A stretch of 64,000 nt of DNA from Elgaria multicarinata webbii. Lineage: Eukaryota; Chordata; Lepidosauria; Squamata; Anguidae. The stretch spans positions 38,858,726 through 38,922,725 of the forward strand of contig NC_086178.1 in NCBI RefSeq assembly GCF_023053635.1, read 5' to 3'. The notes beneath the pieces were generated by a model. The model worked only from the letters and a program-made list of their open reading frames with translations, was not told the DNA's origin and did not search any database. Shown here one piece after another: positions 44,751 through 56,937 of this stretch. How positions within the stretch are numbered: the stretch's first letter is position 1; the number at the start of each line of letters is the position of its first letter. The position numbers and the translations under genes are program-made.

Positions 44751-46982
44751 ACACTGGCCAGTAAAGAGTGGTGGCCTGAAATAAGCACTTCTCTCCCATT
44801 GAAGGGAAGACTGGCTAGTAAAGTGTGGAGTCCTGCAATAAGCATTTCTCTCCCCTTGAAGGGAAGACTGGCTGGTAAAGTGTGGAGTCCTGCAATAACC
44901 ATTTCTCTCCCCTTGAAGGGAAGTCTGACTAGTAAAGTGTGGTGTCCTGCAATAAGCATTTCTCTACCCTTGAAGGGAAGACTGGCTGGTAAAGTGTGGA
45001 GTCCTGCAATAAGCATTTCTCTCCCCTTGAAGGGAAGACTGGCTAGAAAGTGTGGTGTCCTGCAATAAGCACTTCTCTCCCCTTGAAGGGAAGACTGGCT
45101 AGAAAGTGTGGTGTCCTGCAATAAGCACTTCTCTCCCTTTGAAGGGAAGACTGGCTAGTAGTGTGGTGTCCTGCAATAAGCACTTCTCTCCCCTTGAAGG
45201 GAAGACTCACTAGTAAAGTGTGGTGTCCTGCAATAAGCATTTCTCTCTCCTTGAAGGGAAGACTGGCTGGTAAAGTGTGGAGTCCTGCAATATGCATTTC
45301 TCTCCCCTTGAAGGAAAGACTGGCTGGTAAAGTGTGGAGTCCTGCAATAAGCATTTCTCTCCCCTTGAAGGGAAGACTGGCTAGAAAGTGTGGTGTCCTG
45401 CAATAAGCACTTCTCTCCCCTTGAAGGGAAGACTGGCTAGAAAGTGTGGTGTCCTGCAATAAGCACTTCTCTCCCCTTGAAGGGAAGACTGGCTAGAAAG
45501 TGTGGTGTCCTGCAATAATCACTTCTCTCCCATTGAAGGGAAGACTGGCTGGTAAAGTGTGGTGGCCTGAAATAAGCACTTCTCTCCCCTTGAAGGGAAG
45601 ACTGGCTGGTAAAGTGTGGTGTCCTGCAATAATCACTTCTCTCCCCTTGAAGGGAAGACTAGCTAGAAAGTGTGGTGTCCTGCAATAACCACTTCTCTCC
45701 CCATGAAGGGAAGACTCACTAGTAAAGTGTGGTGTTATACAATAAGCATTTCTCTCCCCTTGAAGGGAAGACTGGCTGGTAAAGTGTGGTGTCCTGCCAT
45801 AAGCACTTCTCTCTCCTTGAAGGGAAGACTAGCTAGTAAAGTGTGGTGTCCTGTAATAAGTACTTCTCTCCCCTTGAAGGGAAGACTGGCTGGTAAAGTG
45901 TGGTGTCCTGCAATAACCACTTCTCTCCCTTTGAAGGGAAGACTGGCTGGTAAAGTTTGGTGTCCTGAAATAAGCACTTCTCTCCCCATGAAGGGAAGAC
46001 TCACTAGTAAAGTGTGGTGTCCGGAAATGAGCATTTCTCTCTCCTTGAAGGGAGGATTGGCTAGTAAAGTGTGTTGTCCTGCAATAAGCACTTCTCTCCC
46101 CTTGAAGGGAAGACTAGCTAGTAAAGTGTGGTGTCCTGCAATAAGCATTTCTCTCTCCTTGAAGGGAGGATTGGCTAGTAAAGTGTGTTGTCCTGCAATA
46201 AGCACTTCTCTCCCCTTGAAGGGAAGACTGGCCAGTAAAGTGTTGAGTCCTGCAATAAGCACTTCTCTCCCCTTGAAGCGAAGACTGGCTAGTAAAGTGT
46301 TGAGTCCTGCAATAAGCACTTCTACCGCCTTGAAGGAAAGACTTGCCAATAAAGTTTGGAGTCCTGCAATAAGCACTTCTTTCCCTTGAAGGGAAGACTG
46401 GCCAGTAAAGTGTGGAATCCTGCAATAAGCACTTCTCTTCCCTTGAAGGGAAGACTGGCTGGTAAAGTGTGGTGTCCTGCAATAAGCACTTCTCTTCCCT
46501 TGAAGGGAAGACTGGTTGGTAAAGTGTGGTGTCCTGAAATAATTACTTCTCTTCCCTTGAAGGGAAGTCTGTCCAGAAAAGTGTGGAGTCCTGCAATAAG
46601 CACTTCTATCCCCTTGAAGGGAAGACTGGCTGGTAAAGTGTGGAGTCCTGCAATAAGTACTTCTCTTCCCTTGAAGGGAAGACTGGCCAGTAAAGTTTGG
46701 TGGCCTGAAATAAGCAATTCTCTCCCCTTGAAGGGAAGACTGGCTGGTAAAGTTTGGTGGCCTGATCTAAGCAATTCTCTCCCCTTGAAGGGAAGACTGG
46801 CTAGTAAAGTGTGATGTCCTGAAATAAGCACTTCTCTCCCCTTGAAGGGAAGACTGGCTAGTAAAGTGTGGTGTCCTGTAATAAGCACTTCTCTCCCTTT
46901 GAAGGGAAGATTGGCTAGTAAAGTGTGGTGGCCTGAACTAAGCAATTCTCTCCCCTTGAAGGGAAAACTAGCCAGTAAAGTG

Positions 46983-47558
46983 TGAAGGCTGGCAGTAATA
47001 GGTCCCCTCCCTCTGAAGGCAGTGCTTTCCTCTTTCGTCTTTACAGCAGAATTTCCAGGCATCCCTTCTTTGGCACCTGCATTCACTTTCTCTTCAATTC
47101 ATCCAGCAAACACACAGCAGGGAAATGGCCAGGGAAGTCTTGGTCATTGATTTCAGACGTGCAGCAGACCATCATCCTGGGACAGAGGAGTGAAAACCTA
47201 CATTTAATTTTTTAATTTATTGCACTTATATACCGCTCCCATAGCAAGGGCTCACTGGGCGGTTTACAGAAATTCTAAAATTAAGGTAAAAACGAGTATA
47301 CAAAATTTAAATTCTAAAACACAGAACATACCAACATAAAGCATTAAAAACCTTTAATATACAAATGAAAGGGAAACAAAACACAAAAACAAGTGCAATC
47401 AAAGCCAGAGTAATATATTGCTTAGAGAGTTGGACTGACTTACCTCGAAGGTTTTTTTTGAGGATAAGATGGAGAGGAAGATGCCGATGTAAGATGCCTC
47501 GCTTTCCTTGGAAGTGTTAAAAAGCAAAGCCCACCCCATGAAGGGGAGTGAGGGGGGG
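46983..47558. repeat. module M4
   Basis: Starts 2809 bases after M3. Exon-like part 47176-47041 (minus). Confidence 0.88.
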
Positions 47559-50500
47559 ACACTGGCCAGTAAAGAGTGGTGGCCTGAAATAAGCACTTCT
47601 CTCCCATTGAAGGGAAAACTGGCTAGTAAAGTGTGGAGTCCTGCAATAAGCATTTCTCTCCCCTTGAAGGGAAGACTGGCTGGTAAAGTGTGGTGTCATG
47701 CAATAAGCATTTCTCTACCCTTGAAGGGAAGACTGGCTGGTAAAGTGTGGAGTCCTGCAATAAGCATTTCTCTCCCCTTGAAGGGAAGACTGGCTAGCAA
47801 AGTGTGGTGTCCTGCAATAAGCACTTCTCTCCCCTTGAAGGGAAGACTGGCTAGAAAGTGTGGTGTCCTGCAATAAGCATTCCTCTCCCCTTGAAGGAAA
47901 GACTGGCTGGTAAAGTGTGGAGTCCTGCAATAAGCACTTCTCTCCCCTTGAAGGGAAGACTGGCCAGTAAAGTGTGGTGTCCTGCAATAAGCACTTCTCT
48001 CCCCGTGAAGGGAAGACTGGCTAGTAAAGTGTGGAATCCTGCAATAAGCACTTGTCTTCCCTTGAAGGGAAGACAGGCTGGTAAAGTGTGGAGTCCTGCA
48101 ATAAGCACTTCTCTCCCTTTGAAGGGAAGACAAGCTAGCAAAGTGTGGTGTCCTGCAATAAGCATTTCTCTCCCCTTCAAGGGAAGACTGGCTAGTAGTG
48201 TGGTGTCCTGAAATAAGCTCTTCTCTCCCCTAGAAGGGAAGACTGGGTAGTAAAGTGTGGTGTCCTGCAATAAGCACTTCTCTCCCCTTGAAGGGAAGAC
48301 TGGCTAGTAAAGTGTGGAGTACTGCAGTAAGCACTTCTCTCCCCTTGAAGGGAAGACTGGCTAGTAAAGTGTGGTGTCTTGCAATAAGCACCTCTCTCCC
48401 CTTGAAGGGAAGACTGGCTGGTAAAGTGTGGTAGCCTGAACTAAGCACTTCTCTCCCTTTGAAGGGAAGACTGGCTGGTAAAGTGTGGTGTCCTGCAGTA
48501 AGCACTTCTCTCCCTTTGAAGGGAAGACTGGCTGGTAAAGTGTGGAGTACTGCAGTAAGCACTTCTCTCCCCTTGAAGGGAAGACTGGCTGCTAAAGTGT
48601 GGTGTCCTGAAATAAGCACTTCCCTCCCCTTGAAGGGAAGACTGTCTGGTAAAGTGTGGTGTCCTGCAATAATCACTTCTCTCCCCTTGAAGGGAAGACT
48701 ATCTAGTAAAGTGTGCTTTCTTGCAATAAGCATTTCTCTTCCCATAAAGGGAAGACTGGCTAGTAAAGTGTGGAGTACTGCAGTAAGCACTTCTCTCCCC
48801 TTGAAGGGAAGACTTGCTGCTAAAGTGAGGTGGCCTGAAATAATCACTTCTCTCCCATTGAAGGGAAGACTGGCTGCTAAAGTGTGGTGGCCTGAAATAA
48901 GCACTTCTCTCCCCTTGAAGGGAAGACTGGCTGGTAAAGTGTGGTGTCCTGCAATAATCACTTCTCTCCCCTTGAAGGGAAGACTAGCTAGAAAGTGTGG
49001 TGTCCTGCAATAACCACTTCTCTCCCTTTGAAGGGAAGACTGGCTGGTAAAGTGTGGTGTCCTGAAATAAGCACTTCTCTCCCCATGAAGGGAAGACTCG
49101 CTAGTAAAGTGTGGTGTCCGGAAATGAGCATTTCTCTCCCCTTGAAGGGAAGACTGGCTGGTAAAGTGTGGTGTCCTGCAATAAGCATTTCTCTCTCCTT
49201 GAAGGTAGGATTGGCTAGTAAAGTGTGTTGTCCTGCAATAAGCACTTCTCTCCCCTTTAAGGGAAGACTAGCTAGTAAAGTGTGGTGTCCTGCAATAAGC
49301 ACTTCTCTCCCCTTGAAGGGAAGACTAGCAAGTAAAGTGTGGTGTCCTGCAATAAGCACTTCTCTCCCCATGAAAGGAAGACTGGCTAGTAAAGTGTGGT
49401 GTCCTGCAATAAGCACTTCTCTCCCCTTGAAGGGAAGACTAGCTAGTAAAGTGTGGTGTCCTGCAATAAGCACTTCTCTCCCTTTGAGGAGAAGACAAGC
49501 TAGCAAAGTGTGGTGTCCTGCAATAAGCATTTCTCTCCCCTTCAAGGGAAGACTGGCTAGTAGTGTGGTGTCCTGAAATAAGCTCTTCTCTCCCCTAGAA
49601 GGGAAGACTATCTAGTGAAGTGTGCTTAATTGCAATAAACATTTCTCTTCCCATAAAAGGAAGACTGGCTAGTAAAGTGTGGTGTCCTGCAATAAGCATT
49701 TCTCTTCCCATAAAGGGAAGACTGGCTAGTAAAGTGTGGAGTACTGCAGTAAGCACTTCTCTCCCCTTGAAGGGAAGACTGGGTAGTAAAGTGTGGTGTC
49801 CTGCAATAAGCACTTCTCTCCCCTTGAAGGGAAGACTGGCCAGTAAAGTGTGGTGTCCTGCAATAAGCACTTCTCTCCCCTTGAAGGGAAGACTGGCTAG
49901 TAAAGTGTGGTGTCTTGCAATAAGCACCTCTCTCCCCTTGAAGGGAAGACTGGCTGGTAAAGTGTGGTAGCCTGAACTAAGCACTTCTCTCCCTTTGAAG
50001 GGAAGACTGGCTGGTAAAGTGTGGTGTCCTGCAGTAAGCACTTCTCTCCCTTTGAAGGGAAGACTGGCTGGTAAAGTGTGGAGTACTGCAGTAAGCACTT
50101 CTCTCCCCTTGAAGGGAAGACTGGCTGCTAAAGTGTGGTGTCCTGAAATAAGCACTTCCCTCCCCTTGAAGGGAAGACTGTCTGGTAAAGTGTGGTGTCC
50201 TGCAATAATCACTTCTCTCCCCTTGAAGGGAAGACTATCTAGTAAAGTGTGCTTTCTTGCAATAAGCATTTCTCTTCCCATAAAGGGAAGACTGGCTAGT
50301 AAAGTGTGGAGTACTGCAGTAAGCACTTCTCTCCCCTTGAAGGGAAGACTTGCTGCTAAAGTGAGGTGGCCTGAAATAATCACTTCTCTCCCATTGAAGG
50401 GAAGACTGGCTGCTAAAGTGTGGTGGCCTGAAATAAGCACTTCTCTCCCCTTGAAGGGAAGACTGGCTGGTAAAGTGTGGTGTCCTGCAATAATCACTTC

Positions 50501-52357
50501 TCTCCCCTTGAAGGGAAGACTAGCTAGAAAGTGTGGTGTCCTGCAATAACCACTTCTCTCCCTTTGAAGGGAAGACTGGCTGGTAAAGTGTGGTGTCCTG
50601 AAATAAGCACTTCTCTCCCCATGAAGGGAAGACTCGCTAGTAAAGTGTGGTGTCCGGAAATGAGCATTTCTCTCCCCTTGAAGGGAAGACTGGCTGGTAA
50701 AGTGTGGTGTCCTGCAATAAGCATTTCTCTCTCCTTGAAGGTAGGATTGGCTAGTAAAGTGTGTTGTCCTGCAATAAGCACTTCTCTCCCCTTTAAGGGA
50801 AGACTAGCTAGTAAAGTGTGGTGTCCTGCAATAAGCACTTCTCTCCCCTTGAAGGGAAGACTAGCAAGTAAAGTGTGGTGTCCTGCAATAAGCACTTCTC
50901 TCCCCATGAAAGGAAGACTGGCTAGTAAAGTGTGGTGTCCTGCAATAAGCACTTCTCTCCCCTTGAAGGGAAGACTAGCTAGTAAAGTGTGGTGTCCTGC
51001 AATAAGCACTTCTCTCCCTTTGAGGAGAAGACTAGCAAGTAAAGTGTGGTGTCCTGCGATAAGTACTTCTCTCCCCATGAAAGGAAGACTGGCTAGTAAA
51101 GTGTGGTGCCCTGCAGTTAGCACTTCTCTCCACTTGAAGGGAAGACTGGCTGGTAAAGTGTGGTGTCTTGCATTGAGCACTTCTCTCCCCTTGAAGGGAA
51201 GACTAGCTAGTAAAGTGTGGTGTCCTGCAATAAGCACTTCTCTCCCCTTGAAGGGAAGACTAGCAAGTAAAGTGCGGTGTCCTGCAATAAGCACTTCTGT
51301 CCCCTTGAAGGGAAGACTGGGTAGTAAAGTGTGGTGTCCTGCGATAAGCACTTCTCTCCCTATGAAAGGAAGACTGGCTAGTAAAGTGTGGTGCCCTGCA
51401 GTTAGCACTTCTCTCCCCTTGAAGGGAAGACTGGCTGGTAAAGTGTGGTGTCTTGCAATAAGCACTTCTCTCCCCTTGAAGGGAAAACTAGCTAGTAAAG
51501 TGTGGTGTCCTGCAATAAGCACTTCTCTCCCCTTGAAGGGAATACTGGCCAGTAAAGTGTGGTGTCCTGCAATAAGCACTTCTCTCCCCTTGAAGGGAAG
51601 ACTGGCTAGTAAAGTGTGGTGTCCTGTAATAAGCACTTCTCTCCCCTTGAAGGGAAGACTAGCTAGTAAAGTGTGGTGTCCTGCAATAAGCACTTCTCTC
51701 CCTTTGAGGAGAAGACTAGCAAGTAAAGTGTGGTGTCCTGCAATAAGCACTTCTCTCCCCTTGAAGGGAAGACTGGGTAGTAAAATGTGGTGTCCTGCGA
51801 TAAGCACTTCTCTCCCCATGAAAGGAAGACTGGCTAGTAAAGTGTGGTGTCCTGCATTAAGCACCTCTCTCCCCTTGAAGGGAAGACTGGCTGGTAAAGT
51901 GTGGTGTCCTGCAGTAAGCACTTTTCTCCCCTTGAAGGGAAGACTGGCTGGTAAAGTGTGGTGTCTTGCAATAAGCACTTCTCTCCCCTTGAAGGGAAGA
52001 CTAACTAGTAAAGTGTGGTGTCCTGCAATAAGCACTTCTCTCCCCTTGAAGGGAAGACTGGCCAGTAAAGTGTGGTGTCCTGCAATAAGCACTTCTCTCC
52101 CCTTGAAGGGAAGACTGGCTAGTAAAGTGTGGTGTCCTGTAATAAGCCCCTCTCTCCCCTTGAAGGGAAGACTGGCTGGTAAAGTGTGGTAGCCTGAACT
52201 AAGCACTTCTCTCCCTTTGAAGGGAAGACTGGCTGGTAAAGTGTGGTGTCCTGCAATTAGCACCTCTCTCCCCTTGAAGGGAAGACTGGCTGGTAAAGTG
52301 TGGTGTCCTGCAATAAGCAATTCTCTCCCCTTGAAGGGAAGACTGGCCAGTAAAGTG

Positions 52358-52810
52358 TGAAGGCTGGCAATAATAGGTCCCCTCCCTCTGAAGGCAGTGC
52401 TTTCCTCTTTCGTCTTTACAGCAGAACTTCCAGGCATACCTTCTTTGGCACCTGCATTCACTTTCTCTTCAATCCATCCAGCAAATGGACAGCAGAGAAA
52501 TGGCCAGGGAAGTCTTGGTCTTTGATTTCAGAGGTGCAGCAGACCATCATCCTGGGACAGAGGAGTGAAAATCTACATTTTATTTTTTAATTAATTGCAA
52601 TTATATACCGCTCCCATAGCTAGGGCTGTCTTGGCGGTTTACAGAAATTCTAAAATTAAGATAAAAACGAGTATACAAAATTTAGAATTCTAAAACACAG
52701 AACATACACACATAAAGCATTAAAAACCATTAATCAACAAATGAGAAGGAAACAGAACACAAAAACAAGTGCAATCAAAGCCAGTGTAATATATTGCTTA
52801 GGGAGTTGGA
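52358..52810. repeat. module M5 (shortened at its right end)
   Basis: Starts 5375 bases after M4. Exon-like part 52551-52416 (minus). The SINE remnant ends after GGGAGTTGGA, where sequence changes to diverged 57-bp-like units. Confidence 0.85.
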
Positions 52811-53106
52811 TCCAGTAAAGTGTGAAGTTCAGGAATAAGCACTTCTCTCTCCTTACAGGGGTGTCTGGCTGGAAATAAGTGTGAAGGCCAGCAATAAGTT
52901 TTGCTCTCCCCTTAAAAGGGATTCTGGCCAGTAACTGCGAACTCCAGGGGTCCCCTCCCTTTGAAGGCAGTGCTTTCCTCTCACATTGTTATATCAAAAC
53001 TTCCAGGCAGCCCTTCTTTGGGAGCTGCACTGATTTTCCATTCAATCCATGAAGATAAGATGAAGAGGAGAATGACAATGATGCAAGCAACCTTGTTTTC
53101 CCTGCA
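52811..53106. repeat. right border: diverged units and partial module M6
   Basis: About three diverged units (52811-52945, for example CCAGTAAAGTGTGAAG) are followed by CCCTCCCTTTGAAGGCAGTG and the end of the exon-like segment (53050-52989, minus). The latter is fused to the SINE 3' part GATAAGATGAAGAGGAGAATG. The region ends near 53106. Confidence 0.75.
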
Positions 53107-54159
53107 AGAAGAAAAAAGCATATACGTATGTAAATACGTAATTCAATACAGCAGTGTCAAAACATTCAGCTCCATTTTCAGACATTGGATGTTTTATACC
53201 TCATAGCTCAACCACCAGTTAAAATATCTTGACAATATACCAATATGTGCTCATTATATTGTCTTAATAATAATACATAACTTGTTAAACTAGAAATACG
53301 TTAATTCTTCATTTTAAAACTTCATGGTAATAACCCAGAGCAACAACAACAAAAGTTTAAATTTTATATCACATATCTAAAGCGGAAAGAGTTATAATCA
53401 TATATATTCTTATGCTTTTTCTAATACTATATTAAACTTTTAAAAAAATCTCTTAAGATATTTTTCTTTGCTTCCAACAATTTATCAATAATTTAGTAAG
53501 GCTAATTTGACAGCTTGATAATAGAATACAAGATAAGAAAAACCCATATTCCCTCTTCCTATGTTGTTACAACTTTCCTATATTATATAAAATTTAAGCT
53601 ACCAGCCTTTGTTTCTTCCTGATTAAAGGGATTTTTAGTGCATCAGAGAATACTACTACTATTTACTTTTGGGTTTTCAAAAGACGGTATTAATTCTGTT
53701 GCTACTAACTATAAGCCTTAATGACTCATTTTACCTCAGGACTTATTCCCAAACCTTAACCTTAGATATACACCCACATCTAGATCTAGCTCTTGGATAG
53801 TCTTCTTTTGACTCCCAAAGCATCTCCTGTTGTATTTCTGGCTGCTTGAACAATTTATTTGAGGTTTTGCTGCCTGCTTGTTTAACCCTCTTCTGGCAAG
53901 ATCTCAGGGCCTAAGGAACTCTCTGTCACTGTAACTCCAAGTTCTACAAGTGGACCCTTCCCCCCCCCCCCCCCCCCCGCCACCAAATCTCTTTAGAATT
54001 TCCTGTTAGAAGAGGCTTTGGCATAAGAGAGTCTCCAAAACTAGAGCCATGACGAACTATTAAACAATCCTATGCATGTTTAACCAAAAAAAGAAAAGTC
54101 ATAAAACTCCCAGTGATAATTCTTAAGGACGCTGTCCCTATTATAAGCCTCTTAAAGAC
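53107..54159. other. intergenic, AT-rich
   Basis: No gene seen. A run of 19 C lies at 53960-53978. A diverged copy of the 153-bp repeat lies at about 53735-53900. Confidence 0.5.
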
Positions 54160-54625
54160 TACGTTTACCTCAGGAAAAAAATCCCTAACCTTTACTCTAA
54201 CCAAATACACCACACAGCAGTCTTCTTCTGAATCCCAAAGCTTCTCCTATTGTATTTCTGGCTGCTCATGCCATTTATATGGGTGTTTGCCTCTGCCTGC
54301 TTGTATAAGTGTCTTTTACCTCAGGGGAAAAGAATCCCTAACCTTTACTCTAACCAAATACACCACACAGCAGTCTTCTTCTGAATCCCAAAACTTCTTC
54401 TATTGTATTTCTGGCTGCTTGGGCCATTTATCTGGGTGTTTGTTTCTGCCTGCTTGTATAACCTTCTTTTACCTCAGGAAAAAACACCCCTAAACCTTTA
54501 GCCAAATACACCCCATAACAGTCTTCTTCTGAATCCCAAAGCTTCTCTTATTGTATTTCTGGCTGCTTGGACCATTTATCTGGGTGTTTGCCTCTGCCTG
54601 CTTGTATAAGCTTCTTTTAGGGCAG
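54160..54625. repeat. 153-bp tandem repeat, about 3 copies
   Basis: TTTACCTCAGG starts near 54165, 54316 and 54469. Each copy contains CAGTCTTCTTCTGAATCCC and TATTGTATTTCTGGCTGCT. Because 153 is 51 codons, a plus-strand frame stays open over two copies, but it resembles no protein. Confidence 0.85.
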
Positions 54626-54639
54626 CTTTCTGGCATAAT

Positions 54640-54990
54640 ACAGCCACCCTACACCTGACCTTCACTAACTACCCATGGTTATCCCACAGGAATAACTTAA
54701 TATTCGAGGGGAATATTCAACAGAACCCTTAGTTTCATATTCAAGCCTCGGCTGTTGAGTTTCTCCTCAGTTTTCTTTCTGAAACTTCACCTACCAAAGA
54801 ACACCCCTTCCCTCTCGCTGTCTAATCTCAGACTGACTGACTCCAAATGTCTTTTCCCGCTCTTTCCCACCTCATGGGAACGCCCAGCCAATCAGAACTG
54901 AATTTACCTGATCCAAGCCCCACCCAGAAATATTCAAATTATTTGTTTCTCTCTTCCCCCACTTCAGAACATCAATAAATAATTACTATA
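54640..54990 (-). other. possible LTR or promoter-like segment
   Basis: Read on the minus strand it has TCTGATTGGCTGGGCGTTCC (an ATTGG box next to a GGGCG run) near 54900 and is richer in GC than its flanks. This fits either an old LTR-type promoter or a host promoter facing left. No coding partner was recognised. Confidence 0.25.
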
Positions 54991-55119
54991 ACAGGCTTTT
55001 GACAGAATATATATATAATTTTCCAAAAGAAAGTCAACTAGAAGTATGAAAAAGAAAAGAAGTAAATAAAAAAGGGGAATATATTGAATTTAAATAAAAT
55101 TATCCACAGAGGGTAGTAC

Positions 55120-55330
55120 ATAACATCTTTTAAATGCCTCCTGAAGACATGCCTTTTTTACACAGGCTTTCCCTGTTTTTTTAATGTAGCTAGTTTTATA
55201 CTGCCTTTTTTAACTTCTTAATGATTTAAATTTATACTTGTTATAGTTTATGTTTTTTAATTGTGCATTTCTCAGAGAGCTTCAGCTGATGGGCAGTATA
55301 AAAATGTAATAAATAAATAAATAAATAAAT
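55120..55330 (+). repeat. L2-like LINE 3' end
   Basis: GCCTCCTGAAGACATGCC, a T-rich 3' UTR, TTCTCAGAGAGCTTCAGC and (AAAT)n. Confidence 0.75.
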
Positions 55331-56595
55331 TTAACCTCTATTCATATTTTTCACTTAGCATTACAGACCAAACTATATGAGGAGTTCATGGGCTGCTTAG
55401 AAGTTTCCTTTTATCATTCTTCTCTATATCAAACTAATATTTAGTCTCTTTTCCATAATCTGAGGAAAGGGTTTGGCATATACTACTGTGCATGATCCTG
55501 CTCAGTATATAAAATAAAATCCTGTCATGTTTTATAAAAGTCAGGTATTTTGACTTTGGCTAATTTTATGGCATTTTTTTTCTGTCATGGCTACGTGCTA
55601 TAATTTCATATACCATGATTTCAATGTATTCCTACTTTGGGCTATGAGCCTGTTGATTTGAAGATGGTCCCTGAAAGGATTTCCTAAAACCATTTGGAAT
55701 GAACCAAAGTGTTTCAATGACCACTCAATGTCCTTCATTTTAGTATGTCTCCAGGGCACATTTTCCCTTAGTCAAGCAAGCCCGTCAACATGAAAGGAAA
55801 CTGCATTCCAGCATCTGAGGAAGGCACATAAAAGGCACTCCTCCATTTAGCTGGTTCTGGCATTTAAAAACATTGAACAAGGAGCAAAGGCTGGTTCTAA
55901 TGGGACAAATGTCATCTCAGCTTTAATGTCATGCGGATGGGGAAGTCGTTTTTGTGGGAGAAGTGACACAGAGCTAGTCTCATGGCTGCTCCTTAAGCTA
56001 TTTGCTGAGCCCCAGCATCCTGCTCCTCACAGAGGCCAATCTTACCAAATGACTTCAGGAAGACCCCAAACAGGGCATGATAATACAATAGTCCTCTTCT
56101 GCTGCTGCTCCCCAGCAAATGGTATGCAGAAGCATGTATCCTATTTAGGATCAGGGTGCTGTTCTCACGCTAAAAGCCATATTTACCATTGCCTGCTTCA
56201 TGAAGCAGTGATGTAAATAACCTGAAGAAGTATTTTCTTGACATATAAGCAGTAAATTATGCTCATATGTATATATACACGTATCACTAGAATTTTAGGG
56301 GGGAAATAAACAGATTGGAATAACATTTCAGAACTTTTTTTTTTGCTGTCAAACTGGGCGGAGAGTAGTGGGGAGCACTCACGCAAACATGTACATTTTG
56401 TCAGTGTTTTTGTTGTGCACGCGCATGTGCATTCGTTGTTTTGATTTGTCTGGTTTTGGCCCGATGTATTTTGTCTCAGTGTGTTTCTCTGAGCATCAAG
56501 TTTGCCTTCTGTGGAACTAGTATTCTCATTCTCTCTCTCTCTCTCTCTGTGTGTATGTGCTTTGTGTGGGCAAATTTGACATTTAAGGCTCAGAG
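55331..56595. other. intergenic, unassigned
   Basis: No gene recognised. A short CT/GT microsatellite lies at about 56530-56560. Confidence 0.45.
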
Positions 56596-56599
56596 GCTT

Positions 56600-56779
56600 C
56601 CCCCCACCCCCAAGGTTTGTATGTATGTTTTTGGTTAAGTGACTTTTCTTTTAGGCTTCTCAGCTTGCCTTCTAGGATATGGGTGTTTTGTGAATGGTCA
56701 TTTTAGCCATTGTGTTAATGCATAACATTCTCTAAAAATTCCAAATGTGCCCATTAGCCCAAAAAGGTTGGGGATCCCT
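56600..56779 (-). mobile_element. hAT-like non-autonomous transposon fragment
   Basis: The right end is AAAAAGGTTGGGGATCCC. Inverted it reads GGGATCCCCAACCTTTTTGG, then GGCACATTTGGAATTTT, matching the element at 4689. Confidence 0.45.
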
Positions 56780-56937
56780 AGATAGAACTGTTGAGCTAAT
56801 CAGAACATAGTGGTTCATCACACATCCTGATCAAGCAAGAGAGGTTCAGTAATATTCTTTATTGTCTTATTGAAGCAGAAATCCAAGAGCAAAAGAAAAC
56901 TCCCAGAGAAGTCACAAGTGCAACTAAGGGCTAAAAC

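Larger units (their letters stand above)
26170..52357. repeat. 57-bp minisatellite array of about 22 kb, in higher-order repeats
   Basis: The unit is 57 bp (for example AAGACTGGCTGGTAAAGTG, TGGTGTCCTGCAATAAGC, ACTTCTCTCCCCTTGAAGGG). The sequence left after removing interruptions (about 22.4 kb) corresponds to about 390 units. Variants CCCCTTGAAGGG, CCCCGTGTAGGG, CCCCGTGAAGGG and CCCCATAAAGGG, and GGCTGG, GGTTGG, GGCTAG, GGCCAG and GGCAAG, recur in blocks. Blocks without interruption: 26170-27695, 27944-29240, 29489-31640, 31889-32558, 32807-34785, 35034-36901, 37150-38655, 39232-41585, 42162-44173, 44751-46982 and 47559-52357. Long open frames on both strands follow from the period being 19 codons. 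Confidence 0.97.

Noticed and set aside
26170-52357. CRISPR array
   Set aside because: Repeats are directly contiguous without unique spacers, in vertebrate DNA with no cas genes.
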